Shown: positions 22,054 to 31,589, numbered from the stretch's first letter. The stretch is 64,000 bases of DNA from Cystobacter fuscus DSM 2262 (GCF_000335475.2 NZ_ANAH02000004.1:558001-622000), one strand, 5' to 3'. Program-made: numbers and translations. Notes: generated by a model not told the origin, from the sequence alone.

Positions 22054-24027
22054 CTAGAAATCCACCTGCGCGCCCAGCTCCATCACCCGCTGGGCGGGCA
22101 GCCGGAAGTGGTCCGTGGTGGGGGGCGCGTTGCGCAGCATCAACCGGAACAGCCGCTTGACCCACAGCGGCGCCCCCCGGCCGCGCCGCAGGCTCAGCAT
22201 CACCCGCCCGATATAGAAGGTCACCGGATCGGCGAGCGCCTCCAGTCCGAGCTGGCGTGCCTGCTCCAGCACCCGCGGCACGTCCGGGTGCTCCATGAAG
22301 CCGTAGCGCGCCGTCACCCGCGTGATGCCCTGGCCATGGGACTGCCAGCTCACGCGCTCGGAGGGCTCCACCGACGCCGCGTTCTCGGTGACGACCGTGA
22401 GCAGCACCACCTGCTCGTGCATCGCCTGGTTGTGCTCCAGGTGGTGCAGGAGCACCGGCGGCGCGCCGTGTCTGGTGCCAGTCAGGAACACCGCCGTGCC
22501 ACGCACCCGGGGCAGGGGGCTGCGCGAGAGCGCCTGGAGCAGCTTCTCCAACTCCACGGCGTGCGTGTCGCGCTTGTCGAACAGCAGCTCCAGCCCCCGC
22601 CGCCACACCTCCATCAGCAGGAAGACGACCGCGGCCATCACCAGCGGCAGCCAGCCGCCCTCGGAAATCTTGAGCAGATTGGCGCCCAGGAAGGAGACAT
22701 CCACCAGGAGGAAGCCGGCCACCACGAGCCCGAGCGCCCACGGCGGCCAGTGCCAGCGCCGCCGGGCCACCGAGGCGAAGAGGAACGTGGTGATGAGCAT
22801 GGTGCCCGACACCGCCAGCCCGTAGGCCGCGGCGAGCGACTGGGAGGAGCGGAAGTTGAGCACCACGGCGACGCACGCCGTCATCAGCGCCCAGTTGATG
22901 GCGGGCAGGTAGATCTGCCCCTCCTGCACCGAGGACGTGTGGCGCAGGGTCAGCCGCGGGCAGTAGCCCAGTTGGCTCGCCTGGTGGGTGAGGGAGAACA
23001 CCGCGCTGATGAGCGCCTGGGACGCCACCACCGTGGCCAGCGTGGCCAGCACCACCATGGGGTAGAGCGCGTGGCCGGGCAGCGAGCGGAAGAAGGGGGC
23101 GTCGGCGGCCTCGGGGTGGTGCAGGAGGAAGGCGCCCTGGGAGAGGTAGCTCAACAGGAGCGAGGGCAGGGCGAGCGAGAACCACGCGAGCCGGATGGGC
23201 CGCCGGCCGAAGTTGCCCATGTCCGCGTAGAGCGCCTCGGCGCCGGTGAGGCACAGGATGACGGAGCCGAGCACCCGGAAGCCGTGCCAGCCCGACTCCT
23301 GGAAGAAGCGCACCGCGTGCCAGGGATTGAAGGCGGCGAGCACCGCGGGAGCGCGCAGCACGCCCCAGGCCCCGAAGGCCCCGATGCTCAGGAACCACAG
23401 CGCCACGATGGGCCCGAACACCACCCCCACCCGCCCCGGGCCCCAGGGCTGCACGAAGAAGAGCGCCAGGAGGATGAGCACCGTGAGCGGCACCACGTAG
23501 GGCTCGAAGACGGGCGTGGCCACCTTCAATCCCTCCACCGCCGAGAGCACCGAGATGGACGGGGTGATGACGCCATCCCCATACAAGAGCGCCGCGCCGA
23601 ACAACCCGAGCCCCACCAGCACCGCGCGCCCCCGCCGCGAGCCGGCCGGTCGCAGCATCGCCACCAGCGCGAGGATGCCGCCCTCGCCCTCGTTGTCCAG
23701 GCGCAACAGGAGCGTGAGGTACTTCACGCACACCACCACGAGCAGCGACCAGATGATGAGCGACAGCACCCCGAGGACGTTGCCGGACGTCACCTCCACC
23801 GCGTGCGGTCCGTGGAAGCTCTCCTGGAGCGCGTAGAGGGGGCTCGTCCCCAGGTCTCCGAACACCACGCCCAGGCTGGTCAAGGTGAGCAGCGCGAGAC
23901 CCTGGGGCGCCCGGCGCGTCTGTCCCAGGCGGGAAGGCCCCCGCCTCGTGGAATGGCCGCGCCTGGTGCCCGTGGCCCCTCGTGGGGTCTCCTCCGCTCG
24001 GTGTCCCACGGCTCCGAGCGTGCTCAT
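22054..24027 (-). CDS. kup: Kup-type potassium uptake transporter
   Basis: 657 residues from the ATG at 24025-24027, chosen over an upstream ATG that adds an unsupported leader. Family signatures at the first membrane helix: 'LGVVFGDLGTSPLYALQ', then 'LDNEGEGGILAL' and 'YGDGVITPSISVLSAVEGL'. About twelve membrane segments fill residues 45-460, and a C-terminal cytoplasmic domain follows. Kup proteins import K+ with protons. Convergent with the FG-GAP lipoprotein gene, with only 10 bp between stops. Confidence 0.95.
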   Translation of the reverse strand: MSTLGAVGHRAEETPRGATGTRRGHSTRRGPSRLGQTRRAPQGLALLTLTSLGVVFGDLGTSPLYALQESFHGPHAVEVTSGNVLGVLSLIIWSLLVVVCVKYLTLLLRLDNEGEGGILALVAMLRPAGSRRGRAVLVGLGLFGAALLYGDGVITPSISVLSAVEGLKVATPVFEPYVVPLTVLILLALFFVQPWGPGRVGVVFGPIVALWFLSIGAFGAWGVLRAPAVLAAFNPWHAVRFFQESGWHGFRVLGSVILCLTGAEALYADMGNFGRRPIRLAWFSLALPSLLLSYLSQGAFLLHHPEAADAPFFRSLPGHALYPMVVLATLATVVASQALISAVFSLTHQASQLGYCPRLTLRHTSSVQEGQIYLPAINWALMTACVAVVLNFRSSQSLAAAYGLAVSGTMLITTFLFASVARRRWHWPPWALGLVVAGFLLVDVSFLGANLLKISEGGWLPLVMAAVVFLLMEVWRRGLELLFDKRDTHAVELEKLLQALSRSPLPRVRGTAVFLTGTRHGAPPVLLHHLEHNQAMHEQVVLLTVVTENAASVEPSERVSWQSHGQGITRVTARYGFMEHPDVPRVLEQARQLGLEALADPVTFYIGRVMLSLRRGRGAPLWVKRLFRLMLRNAPPTTDHFRLPAQRVMELGAQVDF

Positions 24028-24387
24028 CCGCGTGGCGTGGGGCAAGCACGCCGGGCCTCTCACCGGGAGCCACCCGCTCGCGCATGTCGCCCCGTGCACG
24101 CCCGGGCGCGGCCCCGTCTTTCACCCACGGGCGGTGGGGTGGAACGACGCGGCGCGCCGTCCCGCTCGGCGGACGCGCGGGGAAGGGGGCGGGGTGGAAA
24201 TCCGCCAGGGCACCCTGGCACCTTGCCACGCTCCGGCGGGAGCGGGGCATCCGCCGAGAGAGACGCGGCCCGGGCATGTGGCTTGCTGAAGCCAGGTGCC
24301 GAGGGGAGCGCGCGTCCATGCCTTGTGTCCTGCCTTGTCGCGTCATGCCAGTGGCCGTCCGCGTCATGGCGGGCGGGAGGTGAGCGG
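24028..24387. other. Gene-free 360-bp divergent region between kup and the receiver-like gene
   Basis: Very GC-rich, with no convincing ORF. It must hold the promoters of kup (minus strand) and the plus-strand gene at 24388. I looked for a c-di-AMP (ydaO) leader, which often controls kup, and could not match its conserved blocks. Confidence 0.5.
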
Positions 24388-24756
24388 ATGGAGGGCGTGC
24401 TGCCAAGGACGGTGCGGTTGCACGGCGCGGACGAGTCCCTGCGCTCGCTGTTGAGCGACGTGTTGGGGGACATGGGCATTCCGTTGGAGGAGGACGGCGG
24501 GGGGGCACGTCCGGACGTGGTGCTCGCGCTGGTGGAGCGCGAGGACAGCGTGCGCGGGGTGCTGCGAGAGGTGTCGGGAGCGGCGCCCGTCATCGTGCTG
24601 TTGCCGTTCGAGGACGAGCGGTTGCGGTGCCTGGCGATGCGCCTGGGCGCCCGGAGTTGTTACGCGCTGGGCACGCCGCTGGAGGCGCTCAAGCGGCTGC
24701 TGCGCGAGGTGGGCCTGTCAAATGCTCCGGGCGGCTGGGGCGGGGAGGCACGATGA
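24388..24756 (+). CDS. Atypical receiver-like protein
   Basis: 122 residues. 'VRLHGADESLRSLLSDVL', 'PDVVLALVERED' and 'PVIVLLPFEDERLRCLAMRLGA' followed by 'TPLEALKRLLREV' track the secondary structure of a response-regulator receiver, but the usual acidic pocket pair and phospho-Asp/Lys are not clearly present. It may be a pseudo-receiver that works by protein contact rather than phosphorylation. The stop overlaps the next start (ATGA). Confidence 0.55.
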   Translation: MEGVLPRTVRLHGADESLRSLLSDVLGDMGIPLEEDGGGARPDVVLALVEREDSVRGVLREVSGAAPVIVLLPFEDERLRCLAMRLGARSCYALGTPLEALKRLLREVGLSNAPGGWGGEAR

Positions 24757-25277
24757 GGCGGCATGAATCCGGGCAGGGCGCGCGGGCACGGCCCGTGTTG
24801 CGGTTGGTCTCCTCCTCGCCCCCTCCTTCCCAGACGCCCCCGGGCGAGCGGGTGCTGGTGGAGGGCGAGGGCTTGCGGCTCACCAGCGAGCGGCTGGAGG
24901 TGGAGGGCCGCTCGTGGCGGCTGGAGGAGCTGCGCGGCTTCGGCACGCGGCGCGAGTCCCCGGGGCTGTGGCTGCCCCTCGGGGTGGGGGGAAGCGCGGC
25001 GCTGCTGGTGCCGGGACTGCTGTTGCAGCCGGGCTCGTTCCGGGTGACGGCCGCGCTGGTGGTGGCCACGCTGCTCGTCTTCGCCGCCATCGCCCGGGTG
25101 GTGGCCGCCGCGGACACCTACCGGCTGCTGGTGCGCACCGCCGAGGGGGAGCGTCAGGTGTGGTGCGGACAGGATCACCAGCTGCTCGCGCGGGTGGTGC
25201 GCGAGCTGGGCGAGAAGCTCGAGCATTCCGAGCCCCCGCGTCCGGCCCCGGTGCGCCGGCTCGTCCTCGTGCGCTGA
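24753..25277 (+). CDS. DUF6232-like small membrane protein
   Basis: 174 residues, translationally coupled to the receiver-like gene. A PH-like N-terminal segment ('GLRLTSERLEVEGRSWRLEELRGF') precedes two hydrophobic segments (about 75-92 and 97-118), then a charged C-terminal part containing 'HQLLARVVRELGEKL'. The layout resembles the DUF6232 family of small membrane proteins of unknown function. Assignment is from recalled pattern only. Confidence 0.6.
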   Translation: MRRHESGQGARARPVLRLVSSSPPPSQTPPGERVLVEGEGLRLTSERLEVEGRSWRLEELRGFGTRRESPGLWLPLGVGGSAALLVPGLLLQPGSFRVTAALVVATLLVFAAIARVVAAADTYRLLVRTAEGERQVWCGQDHQLLARVVRELGEKLEHSEPPRPAPVRRLVLVR

Positions 25278-25532
25278 CGCGGGCATTCCGACGGGGTGTC
25301 GGGTAGGCGGCGCACGGAGTGTCCCCCGGGGAGGGGTCTCGCCGAGGCGCTCCGGTGCGCCACCCGACACCGGAGCCGGGGAGGCGAGCTTCTTGGCGCC
25401 AGGGGGCTTGCCGATGCGCGGCTCCGTTTCGAGCATGTGCGGAGAGAGGGCGACGGCCGCCGTGGTCCGCGGTACGAGGCGCGCTCTCCAGGCGCGAGCG
25501 ATTCGCCGCCGCGCCGTGAGGGGGGTTGTGCG

Positions 25533-26081
25533 ATGCGATTCACGGATCACCTGCCAGAAGGCGGCATCATTCCCGCGTTGTGGGCGAGGGATCGGCCCGG
25601 CGTGTTGCATGAGCTCGCCCGGACGCTCTCGGCGCATGCCCACGCGCCGGTGCGCCACATCGAGGAGCGGCTCGCGGTGCGCGAGCGCATCTGCAGCACG
25701 GCGATTGGCGAGGGGGTGGCCATTCCCCACTGCCGGGTGGAGCGGCTGAAGCACACCACGGTGTGTGTGGCCGTGCACCCGGCGGGCGTGGACTTCGGCG
25801 CCCGGGATGGGCGGCCCGTGCGGCTGCTGGTGACGCTCGTGTCGCCGGAGGAGGCCGCGGGCCTGCACCTGGGCCTGCTCACCCGCATCGCGGCGCTGCT
25901 CCGGGATGCCCACCTGCGTCAGGCGGTGTTGGAGACGCCCTCGGCCGGGGCCATCCGCTCGCTGTTGGTCCGGGCGGAGGACGCCTACCTGTCCGCCCAG
26001 CACGCCCGGCAGGGTGTCCACGCGCCCACGAGCCTCTCGCCGCTCGCGCTCAGGAGCCGGCCGGGTCGAGCGGCGCCGTGA
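25533..26081 (+). CDS. ptsN: PTS EIIA nitrogen-type (PtsN-like) protein
   Basis: 182 residues. 'HIEERLAVRERICSTAIGEGVAIPHCR' contains the phosphorylatable His in the EIIA-Ntr motif G-x-A-I-P-H; 'VDFGARDGRPVRLLVTLVSP' and 'HLGLLTRIAALL' complete the fold. EIIA-Ntr proteins receive phosphate from EI-Ntr/NPr and regulate by protein contact, including control of K+ transport in enterobacteria, which is notable given kup nearby. Its 3' end overlaps the convergent OsmC gene by 32 bp. Confidence 0.88.
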   Translation: MRFTDHLPEGGIIPALWARDRPGVLHELARTLSAHAHAPVRHIEERLAVRERICSTAIGEGVAIPHCRVERLKHTTVCVAVHPAGVDFGARDGRPVRLLVTLVSPEEAAGLHLGLLTRIAALLRDAHLRQAVLETPSAGAIRSLLVRAEDAYLSAQHARQGVHAPTSLSPLALRSRPGRAAP

Positions 26082-26463
26082 CGACCTCGATGGTGGTCGA
26101 GGTCATGAGCTTGTGGATGGGGCAGCGCGCGACGGCGTCGTGGAGCTTCTGCTTCTCCTCCTGGGAGAGGGCGCCGTGGAAGGCGAGCTTCACGTGGAGC
26201 ACATAGGTGCCCTGGCGCTCGCGCGAGTCGTCGCGCTCGACGAGCGTCTCCACGCGCTCGAGCGCCATGCCGTACTTCTTCGCGTACCACATGGCCGTCA
26301 GGGCCTTGCACGACGCGAGTGAGGCATCGAAGTAGTCATGGGGACTGGGGGCGGAGGCCTCGCCGCCCGGCGTGGTGGGGGTGTCGGCGTGGAGGGTGTG
26401 GGCGCCGACATGGAGGACCTGGCGGAACGCGCCGCTCTGCTCGGTTTGACTCTGGATGGCCAT
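26050..26463 (-). CDS. OsmC/Ohr-family peroxide-reducing protein
   Basis: 137 residues from the ATG at 26461-26463; longer starts add an unsupported leader. 'HDYFDASLASCKALTAMWYAKKYG' holds the first family Cys, and 'VARCPIHKLMTSTTIEV' holds the second. OsmC proteins reduce organic hydroperoxides through this Cys pair. Adjacent to the divergent pirin gene, together suggesting a small stress-response group. Confidence 0.9.
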   Translation of the reverse strand: MAIQSQTEQSGAFRQVLHVGAHTLHADTPTTPGGEASAPSPHDYFDASLASCKALTAMWYAKKYGMALERVETLVERDDSRERQGTYVLHVKLAFHGALSQEEKQKLHDAVARCPIHKLMTSTTIEVVTAPLDPAGS

Positions 26464-26680
26464 GGGAAGTCGTCCTTGGGGTGGGGTGGTTGACCCGGGA
26501 CAAACTAGCGGGGGAGGGCGCCGGGGATTAGCGGGAACGGTCTGGAAGAACTGTTCCATGGGTGGGACGGCGCTTCCCGTGGGCGTCGGCTAGTGTCGGA
26601 GGGCGCCAGGCCCCAGGATGTGTCCATCGAACAGCGGGGAGCACGCCGCTCGCGAGTCCGAGGACTCCAGGGAGCCGATC

Positions 26681-27610
26681 ATGAACAGCCAAGACACGAT
26701 GGACCTCAAGTCGCACCCCGCGCTGGAGACGTTGATCGTCGCCCCGACGAAGGACCTGGGGGATGGCTTCGAGGTGCGGCGGGCGCTGCCCTCGGCGAGG
26801 CGGCGGATGGTGGGGCCCTTCATCTTCCTGGACCAGATGGGGCCGGCGCTGTTCGAGGCGGGCAAGGGGCTGGACGTGCGGCCGCACCCGCACATCGGCC
26901 TGGCCACGGTCACCTATCTCTTCGAGGGCTCCATCCTGCACCGGGACAGCCTGGGCACGGTGCAGTCCATCCACGCGGGGGCGGTGAACTGGATGACGGC
27001 GGGCCGGGGCATCGTGCACTCCGAGCGCACGGCACCGCAGACGCGCGCCACGGGCGGCAAGCTCTTCGGGCTCCAGGCGTGGGTGGCGCTGCCCAAGGCG
27101 CATGAGGAGACGGCGCCCACCTTCATCCACCACCCCGCCGAGACGATGCCCTTCCTCGAGGGCGAGGGCGTGCGCATGCACGTGCTGGCTGGAGCGCTGC
27201 ATGGCAAGCGCTCGCCGGTGAAGACCTTCTCGGACATGTTCTACGCGGACGTGGCGCTGCAGAAGGGGGCGCGCTTCGTCATCCCGGCCGAGCACGAGGA
27301 GCGTGGGCTCTATCTCGCCGAGGGCTCGGTGGAGGTGGATGGCACCGAGTTCGGCGTGGGCGAGCTGCTCGTGCTGCGTCCGGGCAGCGAGTTCGTCGTG
27401 CGAGCCACCCGCGCGACGCGCATGGCGGTGCTGGGGGGCGAGCCGATGGACGGTCCGCGTTACATCTTCTGGAACTTCGTCTCCAGCTCGAAGGAGCGGT
27501 TGGAGCAGGCCAAGGCGGACTGGCGCGAGCGCCGCTTCGCCGCGGTCCCCGCGGAGACGGAGTTCATCCCGCTGCCCGCGGAGCCGCCCGCGCCCGTGCG
27601 CTATCCGTGA
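26681..27610 (+). CDS. Pirin-family protein
   Basis: 309 residues from ATG 26681 with GGAG before it. The pirin N-terminal cupin has the metal-binding set '[19 protein letters not shown]' (H-x-H), a later His in 'IHAG' and the Glu of 'HSERT'. The C-terminal cupin about 200-290 has '[13 protein letters not shown]' and '[18 protein letters not shown]'. Bacterial pirins are metal-dependent quercetinase-like or regulatory proteins. Divergent from the OsmC gene across about 217 bp. Confidence 0.92.
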   Translation: MNSQDTMDLKSHPALETLIVAPTKDLGDGFEVRRALPSARRRMVGPFIFLDQMGPALFEAGKGLDVRPHPHIGLATVTYLFEGSILHRDSLGTVQSIHAGAVNWMTAGRGIVHSERTAPQTRATGGKLFGLQAWVALPKAHEETAPTFIHHPAETMPFLEGEGVRMHVLAGALHGKRSPVKTFSDMFYADVALQKGARFVIPAEHEERGLYLAEGSVEVDGTEFGVGELLVLRPGSEFVVRATRATRMAVLGGEPMDGPRYIFWNFVSSSKERLEQAKADWRERRFAAVPAETEFIPLPAEPPAPVRYP

Positions 27611-27654
27611 GCGTGTCGGGCGGGTGGGGTGCGGACAGGTGCCTCCCGGACAGA

Positions 27655-27674
27655 GAGCGTGGGATACCACGCTC
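27655..27674 (+). promoter_or_regulatory. Perfect 8-bp inverted repeat upstream of the AAA/TOPRIM pair
   Basis: GAGCGTGG - GATA - CCACGCTC lies 36 bp before the AAA ATPase ATG and after the pirin stop. It could be a terminator stem, but no T-run follows. Its sequence almost equals the palindrome at 20439-20458, which favours a shared operator. Confidence 0.4.
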
Positions 27675-27709
27675 CGGCCTGGTGTCCCGATGGTAGAACC
27701 CCCGGGAGA

Positions 27710-28969
27710 ATGAGTGACCCCGCGCGTGTCCACATCGAGGAACTTCGGGTCTCCGGTTACCGGGCCTTCGAGAACGCCCGCCTGCGGTTCGACGACCTGA
27801 CGATCCTGGTCGGCCGGAATGGTGCGGGCAAGAGCACGCTCCTCGATGCCTTGGAGTTCGTTCGGGACGCGCTGAGTGACTCGCTGGTGAATGCGCTGGA
27901 GCGCCGAGGGGGAATCCAGGCCCTGCTCCATCAGGGGACGCGCGACGCCAAAGAGCTGTCCGTGGCCATTCGCCTGCGATTGTCTTCCCGATACCTCGCC
28001 GAGGTGTGGACCCGTACGGGATTGGGCGCGCATCCGGGGACCTTGAAGGAAGGCGCCCTCGTGACCTACGGCTTTCGTATTGCCCCCACGCGAGGAGGAC
28101 TGGGCTTCGAGGTCAAGAAGGAGGTCGCGCGCGCTGACTCGTCTGAGCAAGGATTCACGCGCACCGCGCGGGGAAGCTGGCGCTTCGATGATCGGGGCCT
28201 ACCGCGCGGCGCGCGTGCGACGTCGCGCGATGCCCTGGCGCTTCCCCTCGCCGCCGAGCACGAGGCACTGTACCGGGCCTTGTTGGATGCGCTGAAGGCG
28301 AGCGTTCGCGTGTACAGCCTGTCGCCTTCGGCCATTCGCGCGGAGCCTCCCTTGGGGGGCGCGAGCATCCTGAGCCGGAGCGGAAGCAACGCGGGTGATG
28401 TGCTGCATCACCTCGAGCGCGGCAAGGGTGATATCGACTGGATCAACAGACACCTCGGGGCCATCACTCCTGGCATCGTGCGGGTGCGGGCCGACACCGC
28501 GGCGGGTCGCAGGCTCATCCGCTTCCACCAGCGATACAACAAGAGCAAGACGGCTGGGGTCGTCTTCGACGTGGGAGACATGTCGGATGGAACCCTGCGC
28601 TGTCTGGCCATCCTGCTCGCGCTTCGGCAGAAGCCCTCGCCCGCGCTCGTGTGCATCGAGGAGATCGAGGACTCCGTTCACCCCGCCGCGCTCGGGGTGC
28701 TGTTGGATGCCATCGAGGCCAGCACCAACCGCTGCCAGGTCCTGCTCACCTCGCACAGTCCCGAGGCCTTGAGTCACCCCGCCGTGACCGCCGACCGGGT
28801 CCGGGTCGTCGAGTGGCGCGAGGGCACCAGTCAGATCTTCCCGCTGAGCCCGGGGGCGCGGGAGATGAGCCTGCCGCCCCGGTCCGTCGGCAAACTGCTC
28901 CGCACCAACGCGCTCTTCACGGCGGAAGGCTCCGATCGGGTCGAGGGCGACTTCTTCACGGCCCCGTGA
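27710..28969 (+). CDS. OLD/RecF-like AAA ATPase of a two-gene defence-type module
   Basis: 419 residues. N-terminal 'VSGYRAFENARLRFDDLTILVGRNGAGKSTLLDALEF' region carries Walker A (GRNGAGKST). Walker B with catalytic Glu is 'VCIEEIEDSVHP', followed by 'RCQVLLTSHSPEAL' with the sensor His; 'DMSDGTLRCLAILLAL' is the ABC-type signature. This is the AAA_15/AAA_21 class that pairs with TOPRIM nucleases in OLD, Gabija and PARIS systems. The next gene starts 2 bp after the stop. Exact defence type is undetermined. Confidence 0.85.
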   Translation: MSDPARVHIEELRVSGYRAFENARLRFDDLTILVGRNGAGKSTLLDALEFVRDALSDSLVNALERRGGIQALLHQGTRDAKELSVAIRLRLSSRYLAEVWTRTGLGAHPGTLKEGALVTYGFRIAPTRGGLGFEVKKEVARADSSEQGFTRTARGSWRFDDRGLPRGARATSRDALALPLAAEHEALYRALLDALKASVRVYSLSPSAIRAEPPLGGASILSRSGSNAGDVLHHLERGKGDIDWINRHLGAITPGIVRVRADTAAGRRLIRFHQRYNKSKTAGVVFDVGDMSDGTLRCLAILLALRQKPSPALVCIEEIEDSVHPAALGVLLDAIEASTNRCQVLLTSHSPEALSHPAVTADRVRVVEWREGTSQIFPLSPGAREMSLPPRSVGKLLRTNALFTAEGSDRVEGDFFTAP

Positions 28970-28971
28970 CG

Positions 28972-29655
28972 ATGCGCCCCAAGCTCCGAATCCTGGCCAT
29001 CGTCGAGGGGCATGGGGAGCAGACCGCGGTCCCCGTGCTCCTTCGCCGGTGGTTCCAACACCGCCGCTTCCGCGAGTTCGAGACGCCGGACCTCGCCATT
29101 CGTGCTTCGGGCGCCGGGGCGCTCAAATGCCCTCACGATGCCGACGACGAGCTGGGCATCGAGTACTACGTCGAGATGGCGGCGCGGGAGCGGCCCGATG
29201 GCATCCTCGTCCTACTCGATTCCGACGACGAGTGTCAGGAGCGCGCCAGGACATCCCGTCGCGGACTCGGTCCCGAACTCCTCGAGCGTGCTCGTGAGGT
29301 CGCGCCGCACATCCCCATCGAGGTGGTGGTGGCCCATCGGGAGTACGAGGTGTGGTTCCTCGCGGCCCTGGCCAGCCTGCGGCGGGCCGGACACCTCCCT
29401 CGCGCGGCCCGGCTTCCCACTCCGCTCTCGGACATCGAGACCATTCGTGACTGCAAGAAGCGGCTGAAGCCGTTGCTGGGCCGTCCCTACGAGGAGACGA
29501 CGGATCAGCCAGACTTCACCGGGGCCCTGCCATTCACTCCCGCGATGGCCAGACGCTCGCGCTCCTATCGCAAGCTGCTCAAGTCCCTGGAGGCGCTCAC
29601 TCGCGCCGCCCGCGAGAACAGGAACAGACGTCGGCCTTCTTCTGGACGGATGTGA
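28972..29655 (+). CDS. DUF4276 TOPRIM-like partner of the AAA ATPase
   Basis: 227 residues. 'ILAIVEGHGEQTAVPVLLRRWF' gives the TOPRIM catalytic Glu region, and 'GILVLLDSDDE' gives the D-x-D metal site; 'EVVVAHREYEVWFLAAL' matches DUF4276. Its start lies 2 bp after the ATPase stop. DUF4276 proteins are regularly encoded after AAA ATPases and are regarded as TOPRIM-fold effectors or nucleases. The basic tail (last about 40 residues, Arg-rich) may bind nucleic acid. Confidence 0.82.
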   Translation: MRPKLRILAIVEGHGEQTAVPVLLRRWFQHRRFREFETPDLAIRASGAGALKCPHDADDELGIEYYVEMAARERPDGILVLLDSDDECQERARTSRRGLGPELLERAREVAPHIPIEVVVAHREYEVWFLAALASLRRAGHLPRAARLPTPLSDIETIRDCKKRLKPLLGRPYEETTDQPDFTGALPFTPAMARRSRSYRKLLKSLEALTRAARENRNRRRPSSGRM

Positions 29656-29868
29656 GTGGCCGCGTCTCCGGGTGCTCGGGAGTCGGCTCGGCCTCTGTCC
29701 CTGGTTTCTCATAAAAAGAGACTCTGCTTCGCGAGGACACCTGTGGTCCGGCTGCTTACGGGCAGAAAAGACATTCATCGCGCAGTCGTTGGAATAAAAA
29801 AATCCTGAATTTCTGGTAGTGGAGGGTGGGCTTGAATTCCCGAGCCCATACCGAAAGGACTGCGACGA

Positions 29869-30306
29869 ATGCGAAGGAATGGACTGCTCATCGGCCTGCT
29901 GTCGGGACTCGCGCTCACCGCCTGTGGGATGTCGGCGGAAGAGGCGGCCGGGACGGAGATGCCCTCCGAGTCCCAGAGCGAGCTGCTCGGCTACCCCACG
30001 AAGTGGACGCTCACGAACAGCACCACGCAGGCGCTCACGTTCAGCTGTACCTGCCCCACCCCCTATGGACTCCCCTTCGCCGTCAACATGACCACGACGA
30101 CGGTCGGCGCGGGGCAGTCCACGGTCCACTCGTGGTCGAGCTTCCACAATGACGGTCTGGGGTTGAACGCCTGTACGGGGAGTGGCTGGAGTTGCCGCAC
30201 GACCACCGCGGGGGGCTCCGTCTACGCCACCGCGACCTTCCCCACTTCCTGGGGCCAGAACATCACGCTGACGGCCCAGCCGGGTGGTCAGCTCGTCAAG
30301 CAGTAG
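29869..30306 (+). CDS. Small secreted lipoprotein
   Basis: 145 residues. Signal peptide with lipobox 'ALTAC' at about residue 19, followed by an acidic Ser/Glu linker and a Thr/Ser/Gly-rich beta domain with four further Cys residues ('SCTCPTPYG', 'ACTGSGWSC'), probably two disulfides. GAAAGGA lies 8-14 bp upstream of the ATG. No family recognised. Lower-GC upstream region of about 210 bp. Confidence 0.78.
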   Translation: MRRNGLLIGLLSGLALTACGMSAEEAAGTEMPSESQSELLGYPTKWTLTNSTTQALTFSCTCPTPYGLPFAVNMTTTTVGAGQSTVHSWSSFHNDGLGLNACTGSGWSCRTTTAGGSVYATATFPTSWGQNITLTAQPGGQLVKQ

Positions 30307-30313
30307 CTCCTCC

Positions 30314-31375
30314 TCAATAGGGAGGCAGCAGCCGTCGGAACCCGTGCCCCAGCACGAGGCCGAGCACGAGCAGGTTGCGCGGCAGGAGCGCCGGCCAGAA
30401 GAGGGGCAGGGCACCCGGCGTCGTGAGTGCCCCCGGCCCCGAGAACCGGGCCGCGAGCCGCTCCCCGAGCCGCCGCAGCCACCCCACCGAGCGGGGCCAC
30501 TCGGCGAGACCCTCGAGCCACGGGGGTGGAATGCTCCCCGCCCCCGTGGTCGCGCCCGCCAGCGCCCCGACGATGGCGCCCGTGGTGTCGCTGTCGCCGC
30601 CGAGCAGGATGACCTCCTCCACCGCCCGCGGGAAGTCCGTGCCGTGCCGCAGCCAGGCGTAGAGCACCACCGGCACGGTGTGCATCACGTAGCCGCTCAC
30701 CCCTCGCTCGAGCCCCAGCTCCGCGGCGAACTCCGGCACGCTCGCGCCCCGCTCCCAGGCCGCGCGCAGCCGGACGAGCGCCTCGCGCCACGAGGGCTCG
30801 TCGAGGCGGGCCGCCCACTCGCGCATCATCTCCTCCGCGTCCACGCCGCCCCGCCGGGCGCCATGGGCCGCCGCCAGCGCCACCGCCAGCGCGCCCTGCT
30901 CGGCGCGGGCATCCCGGTGGGTCATCCGGCTCGAGGCCCGGACGAACGCCTCCAGCCGCTCCGGGTGCTCGGCGAGACACACGCCCAGCAGCGGCGCGCG
31001 CATGGCCGGGCCATTGCCCGCGGACACCACCCCGCTGCGGCCGGGCGGAAAGCCGAGCCACAGCTTCACCGTGGCGCGCAGCGTGGCCCAGCCAATCCCA
31101 GCGGGCAGGCCGAGCAGCCAGCCCCGCAGCCGCCAGGCGAGGTTGCTCGCGAAGTGCTCGGGAGAGTCGGGCGCGGCGAGCAGCGCCTGCGCCACCATGC
31201 AGGCGTGTTCCGTGTCATCACTGCCCACGCCTCGGCCGAGGAAGAAGCGGTGGCGCAGCGGCGCTCCGCCGAACATGCGCGACGCACGCCGCCGGGACAA
31301 TCCCTCGCGCGGCAGTCCGAGCGCGTCTCCCACCACCGTCCCCAGCAGCGCGCCCAGGATGGCGTCCTTCTTCAT
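30314..31375 (-). CDS. ADP-ribosylglycohydrolase (DraG/ARH type)
   Basis: 353 residues starting MKKDAILGALLGTVVGDALG. Metal-binding signatures of the ARH/DraG fold are intact: 'VGDALGLP', 'GVGSDDTEHA' and near the C-terminus 'LLGGDSDTTGAIVGALAGA' with 'SIPPPW'. These enzymes use two Mg ions to remove ADP-ribose from proteins or small molecules. Divergently oriented to a structurally unrelated poly(ADP-ribose) glycohydrolase 570 bp away. Role may be regulatory or protection from ADP-ribosylating toxins. Confidence 0.9.
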   Translation of the reverse strand: MKKDAILGALLGTVVGDALGLPREGLSRRRASRMFGGAPLRHRFFLGRGVGSDDTEHACMVAQALLAAPDSPEHFASNLAWRLRGWLLGLPAGIGWATLRATVKLWLGFPPGRSGVVSAGNGPAMRAPLLGVCLAEHPERLEAFVRASSRMTHRDARAEQGALAVALAAAHGARRGGVDAEEMMREWAARLDEPSWREALVRLRAAWERGASVPEFAAELGLERGVSGYVMHTVPVVLYAWLRHGTDFPRAVEEVILLGGDSDTTGAIVGALAGATTGAGSIPPPWLEGLAEWPRSVGWLRRLGERLAARFSGPGALTTPGALPLFWPALLPRNLLVLGLVLGHGFRRLLPPY

Positions 31376-31589
31376 GTGTCAGGCCTCCGCACGGTTTCTC
31401 GCTCTCACCGTGTGCAAGGCATGTGCTCGGGGCCCATCGACGTCCCGCTGCTCGACGGAGCGCCGCGTGGCGCCGCCTGGGGACAGGATGTCCGAGCCGC
31501 TCGGCCTCTCCTCGGACACCCTGTCGTTCGGGGCCCGGGGGACCTGCTTCACCGCGAGCGCCGGGAGTTCGTTCCGGTGCTCGGCGCGC

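Noticed and set aside
24028-24387. Possible c-di-AMP riboswitch before kup
   Set aside because: The conserved blocks of that leader could not be found on the kup strand.
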